Below are positions 8,753-18,026 of a stretch of 64,000 nucleotides of DNA, piece after piece. Position 1 is the stretch's first letter; each line of letters begins with the position of its first letter. The stretch is from Macrococcoides caseolyticum (GTDB lineage: Bacteria; Bacillota; Bacilli; Staphylococcales; Staphylococcaceae). The notes under the pieces were generated by a model. The model was not told the origin of the DNA. It searched no databases and saw nothing but the letters and a program-made list of their open reading frames with translations. The position numbers and the translations under genes are program-made. The DNA is taken from assembly GCF_021366795.1 (NCBI RefSeq), contig NZ_JAHCPS010000001.1, positions 124,001 through 188,000 on the forward strand, written 5' to 3'.

Positions 8753-9772
8753 TTGAACTACGCAAGACAAGTCATCAACGGCTATACTTTATCGAAAGAA
8801 GAAGCACTTCAAATTCTACAAACACCTGATCATCAAGTGCTTTCATTATTAAATGAAGCCTATCAAGTACGATATCATTATTATCAGAATAAAGTTAAAC
8901 TTAATATGATTTTAAATGCTAAAAGTGGCTTATGTGCTGAGGATTGTGGCTATTGTGGTCAATCGATTAAAGTTGATAAAAGTGAAACGGGCTGTACACC
9001 CTATGCATTAGTTGAAGAAGAAAAAATTATACAAGGCGCAACGCATGCAGTTGAAAATAAAATCGGTACGTACTGCATCGTCATGAGTGGTCGTAAACCG
9101 ACGAACCGCGAAGTTGATCGCGTAACAAGTGCCGTTGAAGTCATTAAAGAAAATCATCCTCAACTTAAGATTTGTGCATGCCTCGGCCTGACAAATGATA
9201 CTCAGGCAAAGCAGTTAAAAGCAGCTGGTGTCGATCGTTATAACCATAATATTAATACAAGTGCACGATATCATGATGCTGTCGTTTCAACACATACTTA
9301 TAATGATCGCGTGAACACTGTTGAAATTATGAAAGCAAATAATATCTCTCCGTGTTCCGGTGTTATTTGTGGAATGGGAGAAACGGATGAAGATATTGTA
9401 GACATGGCATTTGCATTGAAAGCCATTGATGCTGATTCAATACCGGTTAATTTCTTACATGCGATTAAAGGAACAAAATTCGAAGATAAAGATGAACTAA
9501 CACCTAACAAATGTTTAAAGATATTAGCATTATTCCGGTTCATCAATCCAACAAAAGAAATTCGTGTTTCTGGTGGTCGTGAAATTAATCTTCGTTCATT
9601 ACAACCGCTCGCATTATATGCTGCCAATTCAATTTTTGTCGGTGATTATTTGGTGACAGCTGGTCAACCGAATAAAGCTGATTATCAAATGATTGAAGAT
9701 CTGGGCTTTGAAATTGAAGCCAATGCTTTTGAACAATCTCCTGACACGATTAAAAACTACATTCATAAATAA
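8753..9772 (+). CDS. bioB: Biotin synthase (radical SAM)
   Basis: 339 residues with the radical-SAM CxxxCxxC motif (C61, C65, C68) and further BioB-specific stretches such as YNHNINT and [13 protein letters not shown] near residue 275. It inserts sulfur into dethiobiotin to make biotin, using a sacrificial 2Fe-2S cluster and SAM. The start is TTG, with GGGGGA six bases before it. No other biotin-synthesis gene lies in the window, unlike the bioDABF clusters of staphylococci, so it may act on imported dethiobiotin or with distant genes. The BirA site indicates biotin repression. Confidence 0.95.
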   Translation: MNYARQVINGYTLSKEEALQILQTPDHQVLSLLNEAYQVRYHYYQNKVKLNMILNAKSGLCAEDCGYCGQSIKVDKSETGCTPYALVEEEKIIQGATHAVENKIGTYCIVMSGRKPTNREVDRVTSAVEVIKENHPQLKICACLGLTNDTQAKQLKAAGVDRYNHNINTSARYHDAVVSTHTYNDRVNTVEIMKANNISPCSGVICGMGETDEDIVDMAFALKAIDADSIPVNFLHAIKGTKFEDKDELTPNKCLKILALFRFINPTKEIRVSGGREINLRSLQPLALYAANSIFVGDYLVTAGQPNKADYQMIEDLGFEIEANAFEQSPDTIKNYIHK

Positions 9773-9817
9773 TAAAAGAATTGATGATGTCACAGCTGAC
9801 ACATCAATTCTTTTATT
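9771..9817. terminator. Bidirectional terminator between bioB and the dehydrogenase
   Basis: A perfect 16-bp stem (9771-9786 with 9802-9817), A-rich outside on the left and T-rich on the right, between convergent genes. Confidence 0.92.
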
Positions 9818-9818
9818 A

Positions 9819-10772
9819 TTATTTGACTTCACTCACTGGTGCTTTGCCTTGTATAATATGTTCTGCATTCTTAATACATAATTCAACCATCGCATCACGC
9901 GTATCGACGGATGCACTGCCAATATGCGGTAGTACAGTAATACGTTTTTCGGATAAGAATGGATGATCTTTACCAACGGGTTCATTGTTTAATACATCGA
10001 CACCGGCTGCATAAATCGACGCACTTTGAATCGCTTCTAATAAGTCACTATCAACGACGTGTCCCCCACGTCCAATATTAATAAATATCGCACTCGACTT
10101 CATCTTATCAAAGGCAGACTTATTGAATATACCTTTCGTTTCTTCAGTGAGTGGTGCTGTACATACAACAAAGTCACTCGTTTCGAGCAGTGCTTCAAAG
10201 CTGACATAATCTGCGCCAAGTGCCTGTGCATACTGACTTTCATTGCGATTATGATATTGAATATGCATATTTAGCCCTTTGCAACGTCTGGCAAGTGCAA
10301 CACCAATACTCCCCATACCGTAAATACCAACAGTCTTTCCAAACACATCAAGACCTGCAAGTAAATAAGGTGACCAGCCTACCCATTGACCCGTTTTCAC
10401 AAGTTCACTCGCTTCAACGATACGTCTTGCTGTTGTTAACATTAACGTAAATCCTAATTCAGCTGTCGTTTCAGTGAGTACGTCAGGTGTATTGCACACC
10501 ATAATACCTTTTGCTTTTGCATATTCTATATCGATATTATCGTAGCCAACAGCTAAGTTAATAATCGCTTTAAGTTGTGGATTTTGGTCGATAAAATCCT
10601 TATCAATTTGGTCACTTAACATTGTAATGATGATATCTTTATCACGCGCAGATGTAAGCAACGCATTCTTAGGCATTGCCTTTATCGTCTCCTGATAAAC
10701 TTCAACTTCAGCACAAAGACGTAATCGTGTAACAAATTGATCAGGAATACTTCGCGTTATCAATACTTTCAT
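9819..10772 (-). CDS. D-2-hydroxyacid dehydrogenase (glyoxylate/hydroxypyruvate reductase type)
   Basis: 317 residues with the NAD-binding GIYGMGSIGVALARR motif at about 148-162 and catalytic Arg, Glu and His in the INIGRGG, NNEP and LPHIGSA segments (about 228-290). The family reduces 2-keto acids such as glyoxylate or hydroxypyruvate to D-hydroxy acids; the exact substrate is unknown. It starts one base after the stop of the HAD phosphatase gene, so DUF86-HAD-dehydrogenase form an operon. The same neighbours occur in S. aureus. Confidence 0.9.
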   Translation of the reverse strand: MKVLITRSIPDQFVTRLRLCAEVEVYQETIKAMPKNALLTSARDKDIIITMLSDQIDKDFIDQNPQLKAIINLAVGYDNIDIEYAKAKGIMVCNTPDVLTETTAELGFTLMLTTARRIVEASELVKTGQWVGWSPYLLAGLDVFGKTVGIYGMGSIGVALARRCKGLNMHIQYHNRNESQYAQALGADYVSFEALLETSDFVVCTAPLTEETKGIFNKSAFDKMKSSAIFINIGRGGHVVDSDLLEAIQSASIYAAGVDVLNNEPVGKDHPFLSEKRITVLPHIGSASVDTRDAMVELCIKNAEHIIQGKAPVSEVK

Positions 10773-10773
10773 A

Positions 10774-11556
10774 CTACTTACCTTCGTATATATCGATGAC
10801 TTCTAAAAGATTTTTCACACTATAAGTTGGTGGTACCGCTTCAGCCATCACTTGCTCATACGTTGATACGCCCGTTTGCACATGTAACGTATCGATATTA
10901 CTATTAATACCACTCATAATATCTGTCATATACAAATCACCAATCATTACAAGTTCTGATTTATCCAGTCCTATCATTTCAACCGCTTTATTCATAATGG
11001 TCGGCATCGGTTTACCGATAAAGAGTGGCTCAACGCCTGTTGATACAGTAATAACACTTGTTAAAGCACCATTACCCGGTAAGAAACCACGTTCAGTTGG
11101 AATAGAAGTATCCGGATTCGTAGAAATAAATGTTGCACCGTTACGTACGGCTAAGCATGCTTTCGATAATTTCTCATAATTAATATCAACATCTAACCCA
11201 ATGACTACATAATCGACATGTTCTTCATCTTTAATGACTAATCCTTCGTCTTCTAGCGCTTTACGAATCCCAGTACCTCCAATGACGTACACACTCGCAC
11301 CAGGTTTCTCCTCTGCGATATATGAAGCTGTCGCCATTGCACTTGTCACTACATTTTCTTCATGTGCTACAAATCCCATAGCTGATAACTTATCTGCTAC
11401 TTCATCAGGTCTTTTAGATGCATTATTTGTTACAAATAAATATGGTAAGTCATGATTTGCTAAATACTGAATGAATTCACGTGCACCTTCAATCACTTCA
11501 GTCCCTGCATACATCGTGCCATCTAAATCTAATAAATACCCTTTATATTTTTTCAT
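10774..11556 (-). CDS. HAD-IIA sugar-phosphatase-like hydrolase (YutF/NagD family)
   Basis: 260 residues with the HAD motifs: LLDLDGTMY near residue 10 (nucleophile D and acid D), VTNN near 43, a conserved lysine in FIGKP near 176, and [10 protein letters not shown] near 205. A cap of the IIA type separates motifs 1 and 3. Family members dephosphorylate small sugar or nucleotide phosphates; the natural substrate is unknown. The start overlaps the DUF86 gene end by 14 bases and the stop abuts the dehydrogenase, showing tight coupling. Confidence 0.9.
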   Translation of the reverse strand: MKKYKGYLLDLDGTMYAGTEVIEGAREFIQYLANHDLPYLFVTNNASKRPDEVADKLSAMGFVAHEENVVTSAMATASYIAEEKPGASVYVIGGTGIRKALEDEGLVIKDEEHVDYVVIGLDVDINYEKLSKACLAVRNGATFISTNPDTSIPTERGFLPGNGALTSVITVSTGVEPLFIGKPMPTIMNKAVEMIGLDKSELVMIGDLYMTDIMSGINSNIDTLHVQTGVSTYEQVMAEAVPPTYSVKNLLEVIDIYEGK

Positions 11557-11980
11557 TTTTACTACCCTTTCCGAATGCCGATACGGGTCCTAATTCATTT
11601 GCAATAAACGTATCAACATCTGTTTTGAATTGTTGGTATGCCTGTATATTTTCCATAAATATACGCTTAACTTCGCCGTGATCAATCGCTGTATATGATC
11701 TCACAAACCATTGGCGTAAAGGTAAAGTGGTGCTTATCTGTTGTTTTGATTCAGATGAAATGACTTTCTCCATTTCTAATATGTCTATAACATCCTGATA
11801 ACTTCCGGGGTCACGCATTACAAAACCATCGATAATCATATTTCCAACATCAACTACCGCTTCTATCAACATATGACTGATGCGTTCAAGTGCAAATCCT
11901 TCTGCTGATTCAATTTCATGCGAAAGTCGTTCAATATACACAAGCTTTTCATCCAATTCATCTCTATCTACAAAATACAT
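11543..11980 (-). CDS. DUF86 HepT-like protein
   Basis: 145 residues of the DUF86/HepT family (Bacillus YutE). HepT toxins use an R-x4-H-x-Y motif; here the corresponding segment is R89-x4-R94-x-Y96, so the expected histidine is arginine. No partner MNT antitoxin gene is adjacent: the neighbours are a HAD phosphatase and a dehydrogenase. I infer a housekeeping helical protein, not an active toxin. GGAGG precedes the ATG. It is the first gene of a three-gene operon. Confidence 0.8.
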   Translation of the reverse strand: MYFVDRDELDEKLVYIERLSHEIESAEGFALERISHMLIEAVVDVGNMIIDGFVMRDPGSYQDVIDILEMEKVISSESKQQISTTLPLRQWFVRSYTAIDHGEVKRIFMENIQAYQQFKTDVDTFIANELGPVSAFGKGSKNEKI

Positions 11981-12061
11981 GTCATCGCCTCCACTGTTAT
12001 TCTATCAAATTTTGAAAAGTAAAACACAACATGTATAATAAAATAAATGGAGGAATGATGA

Positions 12062-12325
12062 ATGTTTGATATGTTTTTATATGATGATACAGAAAAAGCA
12101 ACAATACGATTTGTAAGCTTTGTTGGAGAGAATCGCCATGATTTAGCTTTAATCCAAACAGACAGACACTATGGTAAAACGATTGTCCTGAATACACAGT
12201 CCAATAAATTTGGCATCATCGGACGTGATGATTTAGAAGAAGAAGGATATATTGCACACGTATTCGGAATCAGTGACAAAGACGCTGAGGAAATCACTGC
12301 ATTTTTAAATGAAGTGATTCATTAA
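12062..12325 (+). CDS. DUF3055 family protein
   Basis: 87 residues, soluble and acidic, matching the short DUF3055 proteins of Bacillales found at this locus in staphylococci. There is no membrane segment, cysteine pair or recognisable catalytic motif. GGAGG lies eight bases before the ATG; two upstream ATGs are out of frame. It is divergent from the DUF86 operon with about 80 bases between starts. Function unknown. Confidence 0.78.
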   Translation: MFDMFLYDDTEKATIRFVSFVGENRHDLALIQTDRHYGKTIVLNTQSNKFGIIGRDDLEEEGYIAHVFGISDKDAEEITAFLNEVIH

Positions 12326-12387
12326 ATTTAAGAAAACGGTAACTTACGCGCATATTTTAAAGCACGCAACAGTTCCATTACAACAGA

Positions 12388-12434
12388 AACCGACCACACC
12401 CCATCAATGACGCATTGGTGGGGTGTGGTCGGTT
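12388..12434. repeat. Very long perfect-type hairpin (22-bp stem)
   Basis: Arms 12388-12409 and 12413-12434 pair over 22 positions (one G-T) around a three-base loop. There is no T-run on either side, so a simple intrinsic terminator is not obvious. It lies downstream of the DUF3055 gene and of the dltD remnant; the left flank resembles that of the repeat at 18855 (AGTT-CCA-TAC then AAACCGA). Confidence 0.75.
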
Positions 12435-12471
12435 ATTACTTGAAGTAGCACATCGTTACTGCCACTTCTAT

Positions 12472-12690
12472 TTATTCAGGATATTTATTCTTCATATGCA
12501 GAATCATTGCTTCATCTGCAAATACCCAGCCTTTCCATCCGATATGAACTGCATCCTTAATCACATATGGTTCATAATCAAGTGGCGTCATATCATATGT
12601 TTTAAAGCCATATTGATAAATATGTTCATTAATCTTTTGATATACAGGTTGTCTTCTCTCAAATGGTAAAAAAATAAAGTAGAATCTCAA
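12472..12690 (-). pseudogene. dltD: Remnant of dltD (3' end only)
   Basis: An open stretch of 72 codons whose translation matches only the extreme C-terminus of DltD: ERRQPVY, then YDMT, DYEPYV and DAVHIGWKGW in the order known from S. aureus DltD. DltD normally has about 390 residues and transfers D-alanine to teichoic acids. Here the frame enters from a terminator hairpin with no plausible start or ribosome site, and no dltA, B or C is adjacent. The conserved part is recognisable, so decay is either recent or a rearrangement cut the gene. An expressed micro-protein is unlikely. Confidence 0.8.
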
Positions 12691-12707
12691 TCGACTCTAC
12701 TTTATTT
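12672..12707. terminator. Terminator after yutD
   Basis: 12-bp arms AAATAAAGTAGA (12672-12683) and TCTACTTTATTT (12696-12707). On the minus strand it ends the lipA-yutD operon and forms the edge of the dltD remnant. Confidence 0.88.
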
Positions 12708-12712
12708 TAAAC

Positions 12713-13222
12713 TTATCTTAAAAAATCTTTTAATGTTTTGTTATGTGTTACAGGTGCTTGGTTGACAGTTTCTAACGGCTCGTCTTCTACTGATGCTTCA
12801 TCCATCATTGCTATTTTATGATTCGTTTCTTCCTGAGTGAACAAGGCTTCTGGTGCATCCGTCATTTCTTCTGCACTATTATCTTCATGGGCTGAATAAG
12901 AAATTGTTTCAATTGTTTCTGGTTCAGTCCATTTAATGATTTCACTTTCACTCAGTCGTTTCAAAATAAAATAGGGACAGCCAAAATTACAATATTCAAG
13001 TAGGTAATCCTGGATTGAAGAGAATCTTCTACTAATATCTGCACCTTTTTTCTTATCATCAAAGAAACCTTTAAGTCTCAATTGTTCAAAGCCAATATCA
13101 CCAACGACATAGGGATAACGATCTAGTATTTCAGAATAACGCCCTTCAAACATTTCCTGATTAAACGCATCATTATAGTTTTCAATGAGTTCAAAATAAT
13201 GTTCATTTAATTGTATGATCAT
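12713..13222 (-). CDS. YutD family protein (DUF1027)
   Basis: About 169 residues. The N-terminal two thirds carry the YutD domain (NYNDAFNQE, YPYVVGDIG, CNFGCPYFILKR with two cysteines near residue 90); the rest is acidic and low-complexity and ends in a conserved LKDFL. No function is established. The ATG at 13222 follows AGGTGG and begins seven bases after the lipA stop; the longer frame from 13249 overlaps lipA. It is co-transcribed with lipA, as in Bacillus and Staphylococcus. Confidence 0.85.
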   Translation of the reverse strand: MIIQLNEHYFELIENYNDAFNQEMFEGRYSEILDRYPYVVGDIGFEQLRLKGFFDDKKKGADISRRFSSIQDYLLEYCNFGCPYFILKRLSESEIIKWTEPETIETISYSAHEDNSAEEMTDAPEALFTQEETNHKIAMMDEASVEDEPLETVNQAPVTHNKTLKDFLR

Positions 13223-13229
13223 AATCCAC

Positions 13230-14144
13230 CTACTCGCTCGCTTGTTCACCTAATCTATGTTTTTCTTTTGCTGCTTCATTGACTTGTTCATCTGCATGGT
13301 ATGAACTACGAACCATAGGTCCTGCCTGACAATGTTTAAATCCTTTTTCCATTGCAATTTTACGTAATTTACCAAACTCTAATGGTGTATAGTATTTTTG
13401 AACTTTTAAGTGTTTACGTGTTGGTTGTAAATATTGACCAATCGTCATAATATCTACATCGTTTGCACGCAGGTCATCCATTACTTCTAAAATTTCATCC
13501 CATGTTTCACCTAAACCGACCATCAAACTTGATTTTGTAGGAATATCTGGTTGTAATTCTTTAGAACGACGCAATACTTCTAAAGAACGGTCATATTTTG
13601 CACGTGCACGAACTCTTGGTGTTAAACGACGTACAGTTTCGATATTGTGATTTAAAATATCAGGACGTGCGTTCATTAAACGTTCCCAATTTTCAAAGCT
13701 TCCACCCATATCAGATGGTAATACTTCTATCGTTGTATAAGGGTTAACTTCACGTACTTTACGAATCGTTTCAGCATAAACTTCTGAACCACCATCTTTT
13801 AAATCATCACGTGCTACAGCTGTGATAACAACATGTTTAAGGTTCATTAATCTTACAGATTCAGCGACACGTTCTGGCTCATTTAAATCTAATTCATTCG
13901 GTAAACCCGTTTTAACTGCACAGAATCGACATGCACGTGTACATACTGCACCTAAAATCATAATTGTTGCTGTACGACGTTCACCCCAGCATTCATGAAT
14001 ATTTGGGCATTTTGCTTCTTCACAAACTGTATTTAAATTATGCTCACGCATCATTTTCTTAAGACCTGTATAGTTCTTATTCGTATTTAACTTAATTTTA
14101 AGCCATTCGGGCTTTCTTAAGATTTCTTCGTTTTTCGTCGCCAA
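13230..14144 (-). CDS. lipA: Lipoyl synthase (radical SAM)
   Basis: 304 residues with both cluster sites: auxiliary CxxxxCxxxxxC (C41, C46, C52) and radical-SAM CxxxCxxC (C68, C72, C75). LipA inserts two sulfurs into octanoyl groups on lipoyl domains such as GcvH, using its auxiliary cluster as sulfur donor. The start is a TTG with GGAGG upstream. It leads the lipA-yutD operon. SUF proteins and GcvH, its supplier and substrate, are in the same window. Confidence 0.96.
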   Translation of the reverse strand: MATKNEEILRKPEWLKIKLNTNKNYTGLKKMMREHNLNTVCEEAKCPNIHECWGERRTATIMILGAVCTRACRFCAVKTGLPNELDLNEPERVAESVRLMNLKHVVITAVARDDLKDGGSEVYAETIRKVREVNPYTTIEVLPSDMGGSFENWERLMNARPDILNHNIETVRRLTPRVRARAKYDRSLEVLRRSKELQPDIPTKSSLMVGLGETWDEILEVMDDLRANDVDIMTIGQYLQPTRKHLKVQKYYTPLEFGKLRKIAMEKGFKHCQAGPMVRSSYHADEQVNEAAKEKHRLGEQASE

Positions 14145-14212
14145 TTAAATCCCTCCAAGTTAATTATTCTACAATTATAACATAAAGCACTTGAATTGAA
14201 ATTCTTAGATTC

Positions 14213-15547
14213 TTAATCTGTAAATTTGTATTCATTATTTTGAATCGCTGTATACATTAAATCTCTTAAGAATTCAGGCATATAATATTCTTTTTCATTT
14301 TGGACAAATTGTGGGAAGAATCGGCCAAAAGTGTACATATCAAGCGTTGCTAATTGATACGTGCGATGATTATCAATTTCTTCTGTACCAATGAAATAAC
14401 GTTGCTGTGATTGTATGTATCCTAAGTTGTGTAATACATACATTCCAAAAATATCTCCTCTGAATCCGAATCCCTTCACAATCTCATTTTTATAGGCATG
14501 CTGCGTGCTTTCATTAATGACTTCCTTAAGTTCACGTCCGGTTAATGTAATGCGCACCGGATTAATTGGATGCGGCAACATTTTATGCAAATCATATTTC
14601 GTAAATGCTGCCCCATGATAACCATTCACGATTAATCCTGTATTAATCAAAGCACAGTCACTCTTTGTAAAGTGCATTAGTTTATCTGCCAGTATGTATG
14701 TTGTATATGCAGCTGAATATAACCTTCTTGGCAAATCAATCCATGTATCAGCTATCACTTCATTTAATAGGCGTTTCCCTTGTTGATAATAATCATCTTC
14801 AATATTACGGATATCGTCACTATTAATAAGACGCGCTTTTTTGTGTGTTAGCATGTGACCATTAAACGTTAATGTAATCTCACCTAAATATTCTCCGTAT
14901 CTACCTGCTGCGCCGATTAATACACCATTTACTTCTTCACCATTTTCAAATGCATGATGGGTATGTGCACCTAAAATCAGATCAATTTCCGGATGACTTT
15001 CAGCTAACGTTCTATCAAAAAATTTACCTAAATGGCTTAAGATTATTAACACATCCACCTTGTCACGTATCGTTTGAATTTCATCACTGATCATCTGCAT
15101 AGGGTCACATACAACCCAGCCTAATGCTTTATAAAACGGTGTAAACTCAGCTGTTGCGCCTATCAATCCAAATGTGATACCTTCTTTTTCGAATATGACG
15201 TGCTTGTCGATATGTTTAGGCAGTTGGCCGTGTTCATCAAATAGATTGCAACATGTCACTTTAAATTGTGCTTGATCATATAAACGATTAAAGTCATCAT
15301 AGGTTAATGTAATACCCTCATTATTACCAATCGTTACGACATCTACTCGTGCTTCGTTTAATAGCTGTACATTACCTTGACCCAATGTTGCTTCAGTATA
15401 TGGATGACTACGATCCACATGATCTCCTAAATCAAAATAGAGTGTGTTCACTGATTCTGATTTTCTGTCTAAAATGTAGCGCGTTAATTTTTTATAATTG
15501 GATAAATAGCTATGGATATCGTTCGTATGAAAAATTTTTATTTCCAT
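14213..15547 (-). CDS. 5'-nucleotidase/metallophosphoesterase (YunD family)
   Basis: 444 residues: an N-terminal metallophosphatase domain with the dinuclear-metal motifs FHTNDIHS (residue 6), DLGDHVD (40), GNNE (74) and GAHTHH (191), then a C-terminal 5'-nucleotidase substrate domain. There is no signal peptide, so it is probably cytosolic, unlike surface-bound AdsA. The substrate may be a nucleotide or UDP-sugar. It is last in the yunF-yunE-yunD order on this strand, 11 bases after the TSUP gene, the same trio as in Bacillus. Confidence 0.9.
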   Translation of the reverse strand: MEIKIFHTNDIHSYLSNYKKLTRYILDRKSESVNTLYFDLGDHVDRSHPYTEATLGQGNVQLLNEARVDVVTIGNNEGITLTYDDFNRLYDQAQFKVTCCNLFDEHGQLPKHIDKHVIFEKEGITFGLIGATAEFTPFYKALGWVVCDPMQMISDEIQTIRDKVDVLIILSHLGKFFDRTLAESHPEIDLILGAHTHHAFENGEEVNGVLIGAAGRYGEYLGEITLTFNGHMLTHKKARLINSDDIRNIEDDYYQQGKRLLNEVIADTWIDLPRRLYSAAYTTYILADKLMHFTKSDCALINTGLIVNGYHGAAFTKYDLHKMLPHPINPVRITLTGRELKEVINESTQHAYKNEIVKGFGFRGDIFGMYVLHNLGYIQSQQRYFIGTEEIDNHRTYQLATLDMYTFGRFFPQFVQNEKEYYMPEFLRDLMYTAIQNNEYKFTD

Positions 15548-15558
15548 CTGTGTGCCTC

Positions 15559-16392
15559 CTAACCTATGAAGCTTTTAATGATTAAATATATACCTAATAA
15601 CATTAATATCATTCTTAACATGAATACAACACTGGCAGATTTCATGCGAGAATTAATCTGCACGCCAATTTTGGCACCGATAAAGCTTGCAATAATTAAA
15701 AGTATTGCATATGGCCAAATGATATGGTTTTGTAGAATATGACTTGTTGCGCCACTCACACTCGAGACGAAAATCATAATCATACTCGTACCTACCGCAA
15801 TATGTGGAGGAATTCTAAAGATAATAATCATCAAAGGTGTCATTAAAGCACCACCACCAATACCAAATAATCCAGTTAAACAACCGACCATAAATGTTAA
15901 TATAATTGCTGGTATGGGTGCTATACTATAATGATATGTGTTACCTTTCATATCTGTATATGACTTCTCATATTTCTTGTTCTGGAAGAATTTAATTGGT
16001 TTAATTTTATCGCGCACCATCAATACAGTACTCATAATAATAAGAAAAATACCAAAATATAAATTAAAACGATGAAGCGTTAAATATTGACTTAAATGTG
16101 CCCCAACAAGTGCGCCTGGAATAATACCCACCATAAAAATAACTGCATTCTTTAAGTCTGCCTGCTTGTGTTTAATGTAACCAATTGAGGCAGAGAGTCC
16201 TGTAGATATTAATATCACCGTTGATGTACCAATAGCAGTCTGTGGTGTGATATGATTGATGATACCTAAATCCATCCCTAAATAAATCAGTGCCGGAACG
16301 ATTATAATTCCTCCACCAATCCCTACTATTGAACCAACAATACTTGAAAATAAACCTAAAAGAATTAATATAATCACCGCTGTAACTGACAT
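15559..16392 (-). CDS. TSUP/TauE-SafE family membrane transporter (YunE-like)
   Basis: 277 residues with about eight membrane helices and the repeated glycine-rich GxGGGxxxxP motif of the TSUP family at about residues 24-33 and again near 178-188, reflecting its two-fold repeat. Members export sulfite or sulfoacetate or take up thiosulfate or other sulfur compounds; the substrate here is not predictable. It sits between the DUF72 and 5'-nucleotidase genes with 11-base gaps on both sides. Confidence 0.88.
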   Translation of the reverse strand: MSVTAVIILILLGLFSSIVGSIVGIGGGIIIVPALIYLGMDLGIINHITPQTAIGTSTVILISTGLSASIGYIKHKQADLKNAVIFMVGIIPGALVGAHLSQYLTLHRFNLYFGIFLIIMSTVLMVRDKIKPIKFFQNKKYEKSYTDMKGNTYHYSIAPIPAIILTFMVGCLTGLFGIGGGALMTPLMIIIFRIPPHIAVGTSMIMIFVSSVSGATSHILQNHIIWPYAILLIIASFIGAKIGVQINSRMKSASVVFMLRMILMLLGIYLIIKSFIG

Positions 16393-16403
16393 AATGACAC
16401 TTC

Positions 16404-17252
16404 CTAAAATAATTTTAATTGCTTATAATTTAATCCACTATATTCTAGATTCAAAATTTCACACATGCGCATCGCATTCCCCGCTGCATGACCGCCTGAA
16501 TTGTTATTAAATACTACGTAAACATCTCGTGCTTTCTTATCGAGGATTTGAAGTTCTTTTGCTAAATCTTTTAGCTCTGATTCGTTATAATCATATAAGT
16601 AGCGTACATCACGCCATTCCTGATCCGACATATCTTTTTTTGTCCATCCTAAAACATTTCTGCCATGAAGTCTTACGAGTGCATCTTTATGTGTGAGGCG
16701 ATTAACAAAAGGTATACTGCCATGACCAGCTTGTGGTTCATCACACACTGAATGCATGATACCTTGTTCATATAAGAAATGAAGCGTGTGCTCTTTCATG
16801 TCAGGTGTGAACCAGCTGTCATGTCTGAATTCAACACAAAGCGGAAATTGTTCAAAATGTTTTTTTAAGTAAATAATATAATTAATATTTACTGTGGAAC
16901 ACTCATACCATGGTGGGAACTGAATTAATAAACACCCTAACTTACCAGCTGTATGCATCGGCAATAACATTCTTTTGAACTGGTCAATCAATACCTGTCT
17001 ATTCTCAGCAAAATCTTCAATTGGCGCGTGACCTGTTAATGCCTGATGTATTTTAACGATAAATTTGAAATTGTCTGGTGTCTCTTTTATCCATTTACGG
17101 ATATTGCGTTCCGGTTGAACTGAATAATATGTTGCATCTAATTCCACAATCGGAAAATGTGCGCCATAATGATATAACTTTTCATTTTTGTTGGTTAAAT
17201 CCTGATAAATTGTATCGTGATCGCCCCATCCTGTTAGTCCGATATAAATCAT
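16404..17252 (-). CDS. DUF72 family protein (YunF-like)
   Basis: 282 residues with a TIM-barrel DUF72 domain: the YIGLTGWGDH start, an ELDATYYS segment near 38, KIHQALTGH near 68, and CVEFRHDSW near 140. The acidic and aromatic residues line a putative active site, but no reaction is proven for the family. AGGTGA precedes the ATG. It is the first gene of the yunFED operon and is divergent from the fetAB-like pair. Confidence 0.88.
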   Translation of the reverse strand: MIYIGLTGWGDHDTIYQDLTNKNEKLYHYGAHFPIVELDATYYSVQPERNIRKWIKETPDNFKFIVKIHQALTGHAPIEDFAENRQVLIDQFKRMLLPMHTAGKLGCLLIQFPPWYECSTVNINYIIYLKKHFEQFPLCVEFRHDSWFTPDMKEHTLHFLYEQGIMHSVCDEPQAGHGSIPFVNRLTHKDALVRLHGRNVLGWTKKDMSDQEWRDVRYLYDYNESELKDLAKELQILDKKARDVYVVFNNNSGGHAAGNAMRMCEILNLEYSGLNYKQLKLF

Positions 17253-17309
17253 TTCATCACCTAATTGTTATTCTATCATAAACTTAACAAAATATAGATT
17301 GGAGAACTT

Positions 17310-18026
17310 ATGACAACGATTACTTTAAAAAACGTTTCTTTTACGACACAAAATAACACGATTATTCACAATATCAGTACCGTATTTCTATCCGGGAAAG
17401 TCACTGCACTTATTGGACCGAGTGGTGCGGGTAAAACGACCTTGCTCAAATTAATCAATGGATTAATCAGTCCGACAACAGGTGATATACAAATAGATGA
17501 ATTATCGATACAGGCCCTTGATCTTGTTGCCCTCAAAAAAACAATTGGTCTGGCACTTCAAAGTGCACCGATGATTCAAGGTACTGTGTATGATAATTTA
17601 AATTTACCGAAAGCGATATTTAATCAATCGTTATCACACAAAGAAGCAAAAGATTTACTGGATGCACTTAATTTAGAAAGCATTGATTTATTAAGTGATG
17701 TTAAAAAACTATCTGGCGGACAACGTCAACGTCTATCCATCGCAAGAACACTTGTGAATCAACCTAAAGTATTACTCCTCGATGAAATCACTTCAAGTCT
17801 TGATCCACGTAGTGTGCGTGAAGTTGAATCATTAATTCATAAAATTAATCAACGCTACAATGTCACTGTTATCTGGATTACACATGACGTTGAACAGGCA
17901 AAGCGTGCGACAGATTATTATTGTTTGCTCAAAGATGGCAACGTTATTACGACTGGCGCTTCCTGTGATTTATTTCATTCTGATAATGAAACATTAAATG
18001 CATTTTTGAAAGGAGATATAAAGTGA
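17310..18026 (+). CDS. fetA: ABC transporter ATPase, FetA/YbbL-like
   Basis: 238 residues with Walker A GPSGAGKTT (about 36-44), signature LSGGQRQR (about 136), Walker B VLLLDE, and the switch histidine in WITHD. With the adjacent permease it resembles E. coli FetAB, proposed to export iron, and Bacillus YjkB. The gene overlaps the permease gene by four bases (ATG/GTG region at 18023), showing translational coupling. The iron-export role is by homology only. Confidence 0.82.
   Translation: MTTITLKNVSFTTQNNTIIHNISTVFLSGKVTALIGPSGAGKTTLLKLINGLISPTTGDIQIDELSIQALDLVALKKTIGLALQSAPMIQGTVYDNLNLPKAIFNQSLSHKEAKDLLDALNLESIDLLSDVKKLSGGQRQRLSIARTLVNQPKVLLLDEITSSLDPRSVREVESLIHKINQRYNVTVIWITHDVEQAKRATDYYCLLKDGNVITTGASCDLFHSDNETLNAFLKGDIK

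Noticed and set aside
11543-11980. HepT/MNT toxin-antitoxin system
   Set aside because: No nucleotidyltransferase partner and the catalytic histidine is replaced.
12472-12690. Functional 72-residue micro-protein
   Set aside because: Starts inside a terminator hairpin without a ribosome site; it matches only the end of a much longer protein.
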